64,000 nucleotides of DNA, from the NCBI GenBank assembly GCA_029204225.1, contig CM055103.1:2003720-2067719 (forward strand), given 5' to 3'. A program made the position numbers and the translations under genes. Positions 54,961 to 64,000 of the stretch are shown here, one piece after another (the first letter of the stretch is position 1; each line of letters begins with the position of its first letter). The DNA comes from Diphasiastrum complanatum (taxonomy: Eukaryota; Streptophyta; Lycopodiopsida; Lycopodiales; Lycopodiaceae). The notes beneath the pieces are model-generated. The model made no database searches and was not told where the DNA came from. It saw nothing but the letters and a program-made list of their open reading frames with translations.

Positions 54961-56000
54961 AGTTGAGTTTTACCCAGTTCTGTAATGAGTTACTCGAGTC
55001 CTTGAGGGAGAAATGCATTAGTGATCCGTATATCTCCATAACCTGGAAAACAGTCCAAAACAGAGATGTACAGACTTCTGAACCAGTTCCTAGGCCTGGG
55101 GAAGATTCATCCAAGTATACGACAACTTTCGTTGAGGATGAAAAATCCAAACATACGCAAGTTTGTGTTGAGGATTCTGAGTCTGTAGATCCCAAGTACA
55201 CCAATGAGGTTGAGGGATCCAGTTCTCGAGGATTCAAATGGAAACAGTATTCCATTCAGAATGAGTATCTACTTCACAGAAATAGAATGTGTTCCTAACT
55301 TAGAAGATTTTAGGCGCCAAATATTATATGAATGTCATGACAGCAGTCCTAGTGCAAGGGACATTAGAAGACCTATAAACTTCTTCGTAGGCAATTCTTC
55401 TGGCCTAGTATGAAAAAGGACGTCCAACAGTATGTAACTAGTTGCCAGAAGAGTCAGATTAATAAAGCAGATTGTTATAGCCCCTATAAATACCAGCTAG
55501 TTAGTATTTCCATGGATTTTATAGTAGGCTTGCCTAAGACCCGAAAGGGTCATGATGCTATATGGGTCACAGTTGACCGTTTGACCAAAATGGCTCCTTT
55601 TATCCCAACCAAAACAACCGTTAGGGCTTCAGAGTTAGAAAGGTTGTTCATTAATGGGCTATTTAAATTATATGGTCTCCTTTCCGGCATAGTCAGCGAC
55701 CGGGACAGTAAGTTCAATGGAAATTTTTGGAGGGCAGTATTCGATAATCTCCATACTAATCTAAACATGGGTACTACAGACGGTCAAACAAAACGAGTAA
55801 ATCAGGTGCTGCAGAGGATATGCTCGTGCATACGTCAGCAAAAAGCAGACTAACTGGGAGGAATATCTTTCGATATTAGAGTTTTCTAGAACACTACCAA
55901 ACATTCAGCTACGGGATACAGCCCATTCATGCTAATGTATGGATTTCAGCCACGCTCACCCACAGCAGCAGGGCTTAAACAAGAAAAAGTTGAACCAGCA
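54961..56000 (+). pseudogene. Element L: integrase
   Basis: A linker and a zinc-binding remnant (YECHDSSPSARDIRR) lead to YVTSCQKSQINKAD, SMDFIVGLPKTRKGHDAIWVTVDRLTKMAPFIPTK, IVSDRDSKFNGNFW and a shortened TDGQTKRVNQVLQ. The third acidic residue, normally in DGQTERVNQ, is lysine here, so the enzyme would be dead even without the stops near 55850 and 55890. The segment between the zinc-binding part and SMDF is also shortened. Confidence 0.8.
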
Positions 56001-56550
56001 AAAAACTTTTTCGAAGACCTAAACCAGATGGTAGAACATGCTAAGCGCAGCATTAGGCAAGCCCAGGATCGAGCTAAGCAATATGCAAATCCACAAAGAA
56101 CGGATGTTCAGTTCTCCCCCAGTGAAAGTCTTTCTTCTAGTCTCAGATGACTCTAAAACCCTCAAAACAAGAGTGTGTGCTAAGTTGTCTCCTAGGTATT
56201 GCGGTCCGTTTACCATTAATAGGAGAATAGGCAAAGTTTCCTATGAGCTAGAACTCCCGACCAGTACTAAAGTCCATCCAATTTTCCATGTTAGTCAGTT
56301 ATGAAGGGCTTAACTAGATCAGATGATCTAGTCAAGGACAGTGTTCTAGTTCCCCTCAAGGATTCTCAACAACTTCCACATGAGCCAGAAAGTATTCTCA
56401 GTGTTAGGGAGACGCAGACTCGTCATACCCTATATCAAGAATATTTAATCAAGTGGAAGGATCAGCCAGTTGAGAATGCCACTTGGGAAAAAGGCAGTAT
56501 ACTTCCAAAGTTATATCCAGATTTTGTCTTAGAGGACCAAGACAGCTCTT
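56001..56550 (+). pseudogene. Element L: integrase C-terminus and chromodomain
   Basis: [42 protein letters not shown] and VHPIFHVSQL are followed, after a TGA, by a frame starting KGLTRSDD. That frame contains YQEYLIKWKDQPVENATWEKG, a chromodomain, and ends at 56550. Confidence 0.8.
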
Positions 56551-56551
56551 A

Positions 56552-56563
56552 AGAGGAAGGGAG
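56552..56563 (+). other. Polypurine tract of element L
   Basis: AGAGGAAGGGAG directly precedes TGTTATGAGAC. Confidence 0.7.
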
Positions 56564-56922
56564 TGTTATGAGACAGTAACAGTACCGACCCAAAAGTACA
56601 TCTGGTACAGCTAACCACCAGAGGGCAAAGGACAATGTGAGTCAAAGACATGCATGCATACCGTGCAGTCGGTATGAGGGCTAGCAATGCCCATGCCGAC
56701 ACATGCATACACATGTGGATGCATGCATGACAGTCAGGGGCGGACCCCACATGTAATAGTAATCTAGTTCATGTAGCATGAACAGTGGGTGGTGGCAGTA
56801 ACTACCACCTACCGCTCCCATGAAAACTCACACTGGGCTAGGAGGGGCATTCTATAAAGGAGTGCATTGGCTGGGTGGATCATACTAGCTTTGCCTTCGA
56901 CGTGGTTACGTTGTTCCTAACA
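56564..56922 (+). repeat. 3' LTR of element L
   Basis: 359 bp with TGTTATG...CCTAACA ends, rich in CATGCATG-type words (56650-56730), with a TATA-like CTATAAAGG near 56862. RT of element M begins immediately after it, without a primer binding site. Confidence 0.7.
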
Positions 56923-57299
56923 TAGATAGAGATTTCAAATCAAATAGAAAACTATCTGAGGATGGGACATATCCAAGCCAGTAAGTCACCATGGGGTGCT
57001 CCTATTCTTTTGAAAGCGAAGAAGGATGGAGGTTTTAGGATGTGTGTGGATTACAAGGGGTTGAACAAAGTGACTGTTAAGAATAAATATCCGTTACCCA
57101 GAATGGATGACCTTGTAGATCGTTTAGGTGGAGCTAAATACGTCACTAAGATAGATCTCAGGACAAGGTACCATCAGATAAGAATTAAATCGGCAGATGT
57201 CCAAAACACTGGATTTCGTACTAGATTTGGCCATTATGAATTCTTAGTGTTGCCTTTTGGATTAACAATCGCTCCAGCAACGTTCCAGCAAATAATGAA
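56923..57299 (+). pseudogene. Gypsy element M: RT, first part
   Basis: [80 protein letters not shown] and [19 protein letters not shown] are read in one open frame. It is cut after IMN by solo LTR N and resumes at 58352. It is closely related to element K. Confidence 0.88.
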
Positions 57300-58346
57300 T
57301 GTTATGGTTTAAGTTTGGATCAATTTCAACATTTATTGCGCCATGCAAATTTGCGTCGCGCAAGATTGTATTCTCTCAAAGTACAAATAGGCTTTCCAAG
57401 TTTGTAAAACATTATAAAAAATTATTGTAAAGGTTTCTTTTAACCTTGAGTAGGCCCATAAGCTGTACATGGGGCCCTAAGGGCAATTTCACATGCTACC
57501 AACTATATGTTGGAACTGTATGATTTTTTTTCATGTTGTAGGAGGGCGCATTTTTCCAAGTTAGGAAACTTGTGGACCAAGGCAAATCATGCCAAGTATC
57601 AATGCATGAAGAGAGAAAGTGCATGCTTAGGATGTGGGACACCTACTACACCTACTTTGACACTTGGAAGCCATCTATAAAAGAGACCTCCTCCTCCCAG
57701 TGGCCGCACTTTTTGGATGGAGAAATTTTTTTCTCACATGCTATTGTGTTTTGCTCTCTTGTGTGGTAGAATCTCTTGCTTATTAATGCTAGTATAATGT
57801 TGTCCTAGATTGGTGTTTTGTTGGATCTGATTTCTTGCTTTGTATTCTTGCTAATGTAATGTCCTTCATGCTGGAAATTTGTGGACAGCAAGCATTCCAG
57901 ATCCAATCGGCCAAATTGAAGGAGCAAAACCAAGGATTACTGATGCTAGAATGCTCCCTACAGCGTACACTATCATTCTAGATAAGGAAGCAAGTTTCTT
58001 TCATGAGTTTCATGTGATTTCCTGCTCACATCCTCTTCATCTTGCTCGTTGTCCTCCATAGCCAGCAGATCCGATCACTTCAAAAGTTTGATCTATTCAT
58101 TGCGTGTCAACAAATTTACAATTTGCTAAGCAATTTACTTTTGCATGTGCAAGTATTAGTCCACGCATGTTGCATGCATGTCTTCTGATTTTTCCAGATT
58201 ACTTGCACGTTGCCATAATTGCTTGCATGTCGAATGCATGTTAGTGGTTTGATCTATTTTGAGTTGTAGAAGACCATCGAGGATTCCTACGATGGTAAAC
58301 CTCAATTTAAAGATCCTTTTCTATTTCTATTCTCAATTCTATAACA
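57300..58346 (+). repeat. Solo LTR N inside the RT of element M
   Basis: 1047 bp with terminal TGTTAT...ATAACA, flanked by ATGAA (57295-57299) and ATAAA (58347-58351), a 5-bp target duplication with one change. CTATAAAAG near 57675 is a good TATA box. No internal retrotransposon genes are present, which is the product expected from LTR-LTR recombination. The orientation is taken from the TATA box. Confidence 0.82.
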
Positions 58347-58351
58347 ATAAA

Positions 58352-58762
58352 CGATTTGCTTCGTCCATATTTGGGGAAGTTTGTGGTAGTGTTCCTAGAT
58401 GATATTCTTGTCTACAGTAAGACCTTTGAGGAACACATAGAGCATTTGAGAACTATCTTGAAGAAACTCCGGCAGGAGTTACTCTACATCAGGGAATCCA
58501 AGTGTGAAATATTTAGGCATGAACTGGTTTATCTCAGTCATAACATCACTACTTATGGGATCAAGATTGATGAGGATAAAATCAAGATAGTGTTTGATTG
58601 GCCAATTCCGCAAATTATTAGGCGAGCTAAATCATTTTTGGGATTTATGGTTTTCTTTCAGAGATGTATTGAGGATTATGCTAAAGTGGCAGCGCCGCTC
58701 AATAATCTGACAAAAGGTATTGTTAACACATAAAGAAAAAGAGGAATCAACCTAGTCCGCCT
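58352..58762 (+). pseudogene. Gypsy element M: RT, second part
   Basis: It resumes exactly where 57299 stopped: LLRPYLGKFVVVFLDDILVYSKTFEEHIEHL with the catalytic FLDD. The frame continues to FRHELVYL, KSFLGFMVFFQRCIEDYAKVAAPLNNLTKG, then a frameshift into KKKRNQPS, matching K. It is cut by copia element O at 58763. Confidence 0.88.
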
Positions 58763-59157
58763 TGTTGAAGAGTAATGCCTATTTTACCCCTTTGGCTAAG
58801 CACTAATTAAGTTTTAAGTTGTACATAACTCATGGGGCATGTTATAGATTAAATAAATGAGACCCTCCCTTTTGTAAGTTGAGTAAATTAGTGCAAGTGG
58901 CCCTGGCCAAGTAGCTCACTCCTATGGTTGACATGTAGACTTTCTATGCATGTATCTGAGGTGCTTGCCTCACAAGGGACTTGGAGGACCCACTCCCTCC
59001 TCTCTCTCTCTAGCAATTCATTTCTTCTTCTAACTTTTGGTGTTGCGAGGTGCTTATGCAATTCTCCTTGTATGTGATGTTTTCCATAGCCAAGTTTCTC
59101 AAGCTTTCATAGTTGATCTAGTATTGAAGTTAAGATACTCCATAGCTGGGTCTTGCA
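58763..59157 (+). repeat. 5' LTR of copia element O
   Basis: 395 bp starting TGTTGAAGAGTAATGCC; the last bases shared with the 3' copy are CTTGCAAAT. Confidence 0.85.
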
Positions 59158-59589
59158 AATCATCAGGTTGTCTAGCCTGTGAGTCTGTAAGTGAGCGAAA
59201 CTTCAATGCTCAGATTCTTGAGAAGATTCTCATCATCTACAAGCACCTCAATTTTGAAAGCGAGAGCTTTTGATCTACAGGAGTCAGATCAGGTTGAGTC
59301 TTGCACTGTTGGAGAGCTATTGGCAAGGGGAATGGGATAATCCAGAAACTTTCTAATTATGGCTGAGTTTTTGGAAGTCTTTCTAAAGGAGCTTACACAA
59401 AAGTAGGGCGCATATTCTGTAGGGGCTTCTGGTTTTTGAACCAATGCGGCTTAGTACTTCTGCTAGTAAGGCCATACCAAGTGGCAAAGTCAAACGCAGG
59501 AGCTGAAGGGTTGCCTTGAAGTGGCTATAAACCCTAGTTTGGGGTCAAACCCTAGTTGCTGGAAGTTGTTTCTTTTCCGATCTTTTTCA
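59158..59589 (+). other. Leader of element O
   Basis: No protein or primer binding site recognised. Confidence 0.45.
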
Positions 59590-60360
59590 TGTTGAGCTTC
59601 TGTTATAGCATGGCTAGTCTTGGGGAGAGTTTGCTGGGTGAATCTAGCAAACTTGATGGCACAAACTACAGAGTGTGGAAGTTCAAGATGGCTAACATTT
59701 TGATGGATAGGAATTGTTGGGAGTTGATGGCAAGTAGAGAGCCTGTAACAACATCTGATCCTGAATTGAAGGACTACATAAACAAGAGACAGAAAGCTCA
59801 TAGGATGATCAATCTTTATGTCAAGGACAATATTATTCCTCACGTTTGCAATGCAAGGATGCAGTGGATGCTTGGACTATTTTGAAGTCTATGTTTGAAA
59901 CAGTGGATTCAGCCAGGCTTGTGTATTTGCAAAACAGGTTACATACTCTCAAGATGGAAGCATGTGCAACCGATGGTAAGAGAGACAGTAAGTGATAGGA
60001 GTATTGTCCCTATAGTCTTGAATAGCTTGTCATTCAACTATCAAGACTATGTGATGTCCTTTTCCGCTAGGGAGAAACTCCCAATTTTTGTAGAGTTATG
60101 TAGTCTTCTTTTATAGGAGGAGATGAGAAGGAAGAATCTTTCTGAAAGGGAAGATAATCCAGAACATGCATTTGCTTCTAAGAAGAAGCAGAACTTTCAG
60201 AAGAAAGACAAAGGCAAAGGGAAGAACTCAAAGCAAATCTTGGAGCAGCAGGTGTCCAAGTTACAGGTTGGAGAGGATTCAAGCACCAATTCCTCATCTA
60301 CACCCAAGAGGAAGGGCAACTGTAACTATTGTGGCAAGTATGGGCATTTCACTTTTGAAT
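59590..60360 (+). pseudogene. Element O: gag
   Basis: ASLGESLLGESSKLDGTNYRVWKFKM and NILMDRNCWEL are the copia gag start. A frame change near 59880 precedes VLNSLSFNYQDYVMSFSAREKLP, and a lysine-rich part leads to the zinc knuckle CNYCGKYGHFTFE (about 60318-60360). Its final cysteine is lost at the deletion joint with integrase. Confidence 0.82.
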
Positions 60361-60830
60361 ATATTTCTGATGAGTTCAAAGATCTATGCAATGCATGTGG
60401 GATAAAGAGCCAGTTTGCCGCTCCACATACACCGCAGCAGAGCGGCATGGCTGAGCAGAAAAACAGGTCTATGGTTGAGTGTGCAAGGAGCATGCTCAAG
60501 GCAAAGGGGTTTCCAAATTCCTTTTGGGTGGAAGCGGTAGCAACTGCTACTTTTCTATTGAATAGAAGCCCAACCAAAGCGGTTGAAGGAATCACTCCTA
60601 AAGAAGCGTATAGTGGCAACAAGCCCAAAGTGGGCAGTCTACGAGTATTTGGGTGTACGGGATATGCACATATACCAAAGGACTTGCGGTAGAAACTTGA
60701 TGCAAAATCCGTGAAGTGTATCTTCCTTGGGTATAGTGAAGGTGAGAATGCCTATGTGCTATATGATCTCGAAAACAGGAAGAAGATCCTAAGCTGAGAT
60801 GTCATCTTTGACGAAGAGCATTCACCCAAG
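60361..60830 (+). pseudogene. Element O: C-terminal part of integrase
   Basis: It starts directly after the gag zinc knuckle with ISDEFKDLCNACGIK, then HTPQQSGMAEQKNRSMVECARSM and FWVEAVATATFLLNRSPTKAVEG. The usual GVAERKNR reads GMAEQKNR, so the catalytic E is kept. Protease, pre-integrase and the first two acidic sites are missing. A TAG near 60690 and a TGA near 60797 interrupt the tail. Confidence 0.82.
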
Positions 60831-61189
60831 ATACAGGAGCAGGAGAAAGATGAGTTCCTACCCTTGATTGATTCCACAAATGAGGATCCTAGTCAAGAGT
60901 CCTGTGAGCCTCAAGTGCAACAACAGGAAACCGAACATACTAGTTCGAGACCTCTTTTTGGCCAAGTACCAGAAGCTGAAATTGGGGACAAACGGAAGAC
61001 TAAGACAGTACCATGGGATACGTGGTCACCATCCACATCGCCTAGGTGGTATTGGGAAACAATCAAAGAGGGTCAAATGATGGAAGAAGGAGAGAGCAGT
61101 GAACAGGGTGCCAGAAGATCTCTTAGGTCTCATGAGAGACAAGAGACTAACTTTGCTCTTATGTCCACTATTTTGGATGCAGATGAGCC

Positions 61190-62706
61190 ACAGTTCTTTC
61201 ACGAAGCCGTGAAGGAAAAGGTATGGCAGCCATGCAGCAGGAGTACAACTCCATTGTCAAGAATGACACATGGGAGCTCACTACATTGCCAGAAGGGAAG
61301 CAACCAATAGGTTGCGAGTGGGTCTATAAGACCAAGTTTCATGCCAATGGAATAGCAACAAGTACAAGGCAAGGTTGGAGAAAGGCTATGCCCAGCAGGA
61401 GGGGCTAGACTATGGTGAGACATTCGCACCTGTTGCTACGATGACATCTATCAGGACCGTTTTGGCAATAGCCTCATATTTTGATTGGGATGTCCATCAA
61501 ATGGATGTCAAGAGTGCCTTTCTTAATGGGCACCTACAGGAGGAGGTTTACATGGAACAACCACAGGGGTTTGAGATAACAGGCAAGAAAAATCTGGTTT
61601 GCAGGCTTAGAAAAGCCTTGTATGCGCTCAAACAGGCACCAAGGGCTTGGTATGGCTGAATTGACGAGTACTTTGCAAGGCAAGGGTTTGAGAAGAGTAA
61701 GTCCGATTGCAATCTTTATGTCTTCAGGGAAGGAGAAGACTTTGTTGCTGTTGTGCTCTATGTGGATGATCTACTCATCACGGGAAGCAATAAGAAGCTT
61801 ATTGCTTGTGTTAAGAAAAATCTTTCTAGTGAGTTTGAGATGAAAGATTTGGGTTTGCTACACTATTGCCTAGGAGTTGAGGTTTGGAAAGGGAAGCATT
61901 GTTTTTTTATCTCACAGGCAAAGTATGCCAGAAATTATTGAAGAGGTTTAACATGCAAGAAAGCAAACCAATTAGCACACCCATGGATGCAAGAAACAAG
62001 CGATCAAGAGATGATGGTCCAGCATTTGCAGATGAGACTCTCTATCGTCAATTAGTGGGCAGCCCGATTGACCTTACTACCAACAAGCCAGATATTGCTT
62101 ATGCCGTTGGGATCGCAAGTCAATTTATGAGTAAGCCTACCGACCGAAGCACATTGGAAGGCAGCCAAGCAAATCCTATGATATGTTAGAGGGACAATGA
62201 CTTATGGGATTGGATACACTTATGATGGAGACCTTCAGCTGGAAGGATTCTAATTGGGCAGGTGATAGAGACGATCGGAGATCGACGACAGGCTATTGCT
62301 TTAGCCTAGGTTCAAGGGCTATATCATGGTGCAGAAAGAAGCAGCCTACTATTGCCCTATCATCTACCGAAGCTGAGTACAGGGCGACTACGAGGTCCAC
62401 CTGTGAAGCCATTTGGTTACGCCGTCTACTTGAGGGCATGCAGATTGCTCAATTAAGACCTACATTGTTACTTTGTGATAACCAACGTTGCATTCAGCTT
62501 GCAAGAAATCGAGTCTATCATGCACGGATGAAGCACATAGAGGTGGACCAGCACTTCATACGAGACAAAGTGCACAGTGGGGAGATCAAGCTAGTTTATT
62601 GCAACACCAGCGACCAGATAGCTGATATTTTTACTAAACCACTTAGTAAAGATAAGTTTGAAAAGTTCAGAACTTTGTTGGGTGTCAGTTTGAATAATTG
62701 CCATTA
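61190..62706 (+). pseudogene. Element O: reverse transcriptase and RNase H
   Basis: [69 protein letters not shown] (then TGA), VLYVDDLLITGSN and DLGLLHYCLGVEV. RNase [59 protein letters not shown] and [10 protein letters not shown]. The RNase H frame 62204-62707 is unbroken for 167 codons. Frameshifts occur near 61370 and 61940, with stops around 61660 and 62190. Confidence 0.87.
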
Positions 62707-62714
62707 AGGGGGGG
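62704..62714 (+). other. Polypurine tract of element O
   Basis: TTAAGGGGGGG abuts the TGTTGAAG start of the 3' LTR. Confidence 0.8.
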
Positions 62715-63111
62715 TGTTGAAGAGTAATGCCTATTTACCCCTTTGGCTAAGCACTAGTTAAGTTGTAAGTTGTACATAACTCATGGGGCATGTTATAAAT
62801 TAAATACATGAGACCCCCCCTTTTGTAAGTTGAGTAAATTAGTGCAAGTGGCCCACTTGGCCAAGTAGCTCACTCTTATGGTTGACACGTACACTTTCTA
62901 TGCATGTATCTGAGGTGCTTGCCTCACGAGGGACTTGGAGGACCCACGCCCTCCTCTCTCTCTTTAGCAATTCATTTCTTCTTCTAACTTTTGGTGTTGT
63001 GAGGTGTTTATGCAATTCTCCTTGTATGTGATGTTTTCCATAGCCAAGTTTCTCAAGCTTTCATAGTTGATCTAGTATTGAAGTTAAGATACTCCATAGC
63101 TAGGTCTTGCA
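62715..63111 (+). repeat. 3' LTR of copia element O
   Basis: 397 bp, collinear with 58763-59157. Element M coding sequence resumes within a few bases of its end. Confidence 0.85.
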
Positions 63112-63114
63112 AAT

Positions 63115-63552
63115 TATAACGGCTGTTGTATGGAATGAGAAATTGAATCAGTGTTTTGAGAAACTTAAAATCCTGATCGTTTCAGCTCCCGTTTTACAGC
63201 CCAGATCCAAATTTACCTTACGTTGTGAGAACTGACGCGAGTGCTACAATTGGAGCAGTTCTATTACAGAATGATAGGCCACTAGCATTTGGAAGCAAAA
63301 AATTCACTGGTCCTCACTTGTGTTACACAATGCAGGAAAGGGAATTATTTGCAGTTATCCATGCACTTAAAATTTTGGAATGGAAAACTTTGTGTACTTG
63401 GGGACGATGAGCTCAAACGCAAATTTTTGTTTGAATGTCATGACATACCCTGTGCAAGACATCCCGGCATACACAAGACTCTTGACTTGGTCAAAAGAGA
63501 GTTTCATTGGCCAAAACTCAAGCCATATGTCGAGTCATATGTGATTAAATGA
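63115..63552 (+). pseudogene. Gypsy element M: RNase H start and integrase zinc-binding region
   Basis: ITAVVWNEKLNQCFEKLKI continues the frame cut at 58762, as comparison with K shows. RTDASATIGAVLLQNDRPLAFGSKKF and ERELFAVIHALKI are the RNase H start. The rest of RNase H is deleted and joins to CHDIPCARHPGIHKTLDLVKREFHWPKLKPYVESYVIK, the H2C2 zinc-binding part of integrase. A TGA follows at 63550-63552, where K has cysteine. Confidence 0.82.
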
Positions 63553-64000
63553 AAGCCCTGTCAACTAGCTAAGGCCGGTGGTTTGTTGCATCCATTGGAT
63601 ATCCCTGGTAATGTTGGATTATTCTCCTTCTTACTAATCGACTAATCGGTTTTAATCCTCATCCATTGATTATCCAGTCCTGCGGATTTTCCCGTGTTTT
63701 TATACAGTCTGCAGAAATACACGGAGTTTGACAACAGTGTCGCCTTTTTCACATTTTTTGTCTGTCGGGAATTGTGAGTAAATATGCAAAGGTGCATTTT
63801 TCGCTTTTTCAAAGTGCCTTAAATGTTAAGGAAATGACTCTGGCAAAGTGTGGGGCTACCCTAAATGAGATTTAAGAACACTGTCGGGTTTTTTGCAAAA
63901 AACCAACACTATCGCCTTTTTACGACACTGTCGTCTGTGGCAGTTTTAGTTCATTTCTACAGAGTGATAGTTTCAGTTCATTTATGCAGACAGACTGTTT
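63553..64000. other. End of window, possible LTR or leader sequence
   Basis: A short GGLLHPLDIP-like tail of M is followed by non-coding sequence with repeated ACACTGTCG-type words (63740-63750, 63880, 63912, 63930). Two TTAGTTCATTTCTAC / TTCAGTTCATTTATGC copies lie near the end. No gene is seen. Confidence 0.4.

Larger units (their letters stand above)
58763..63111 (+). mobile_element. Copia element O, inserted in the RT-RNase H junction of M
   Basis: LTRs at 58763-59157 and 62715-63111 flank a plus-strand gag-pol in the order gag, part of integrase, RT, RNase H. By hand I count about 14 substitutions and two small indels between the LTRs. No initiator-Met primer binding site is recognisable after the 5' LTR and I found no matching target duplication, so the outer ends may have been altered. 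It is inactive because of stops, frameshifts and a large deletion. Confidence 0.85.

Noticed and set aside
57300-58346. Spliceosomal intron or host gene inside RT of M
   Set aside because: TG...CA ends, a 5-bp duplication and exact frame restoration fit a solo LTR better. There is no GT-AG pair at the edges.

Overview
The window is plant nuclear DNA. It is AT-rich, and nearly all of it is nested LTR retrotransposons of the Ty1/copia and Ty3/gypsy types (several gypsy ones with chromodomains). It also holds part of a LINE, very long TC/GA microsatellites, and one intron-containing cellular gene with GT-AG introns. I see no tRNA, rRNA, CRISPR array or bacterial gene organisation. I cannot name the species.

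Layout, left to right. 1-5089: a degraded plus-strand copia element (A). 5091-14301: an old minus-strand copia element (C), split by a young, structurally complete copia element (B, 5782-11866) with a 5-bp target duplication ATTTT and one uninterrupted 1322-codon gag-pol frame. 14302-16790: unassigned DNA with a degenerate tandem duplication, a possible copia relic and a 288-bp (TC)n tract. 16791-24540: the 3' part of an SF1B (UPF1/Sen1-like) helicase gene on the minus strand, which I joined from four exons. Its second intron holds a gypsy relic (E) and its third holds a LINE fragment (D) plus a (GA)n tract that touches the splice donor. 25395-29845: plus-strand chromovirus-like gypsy (F). 31251-41600: minus-strand gypsy (G), split by a second gypsy (H, 31714-37764, target duplication ATAGC). 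41671-48396: a gag-only relative of F in reverse orientation (I), whose 5' LTR is split by gypsy J (44120-48081, target duplication AGTAG). 48397-52562 or beyond: minus-strand gypsy K. 53340-63552: plus-strand gypsy pieces L and M. M is split by a 1047-bp solo LTR (N) and by copia element O (58763-63111).

The most unusual signal is a block that occupies the reverse-transcriptase/RNase H/integrase position in J (about 44961-46880). It recurs in G (about 38951-39620), and a short stretch of it appears in intron relic E (about 21590-21760). It has long partly open frames, W-rich repeated motifs and no RT motif that I can see. H and J also share non-canonical LTR ends (AG...CT), confirmed by target duplications, while their relative G has TG...CA ends.

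Other recurring themes are deletions that join gag directly to a later pol domain (C, O, L), palindromic G-box sequences in copia LTRs, and a G-run cluster with a perfect hairpin at 40425-40510. Only B looks potentially autonomous. The helicase is the only plausible host gene, and its N-terminal exons were not found here. All boundaries, domain calls and substitution counts were made by eye.
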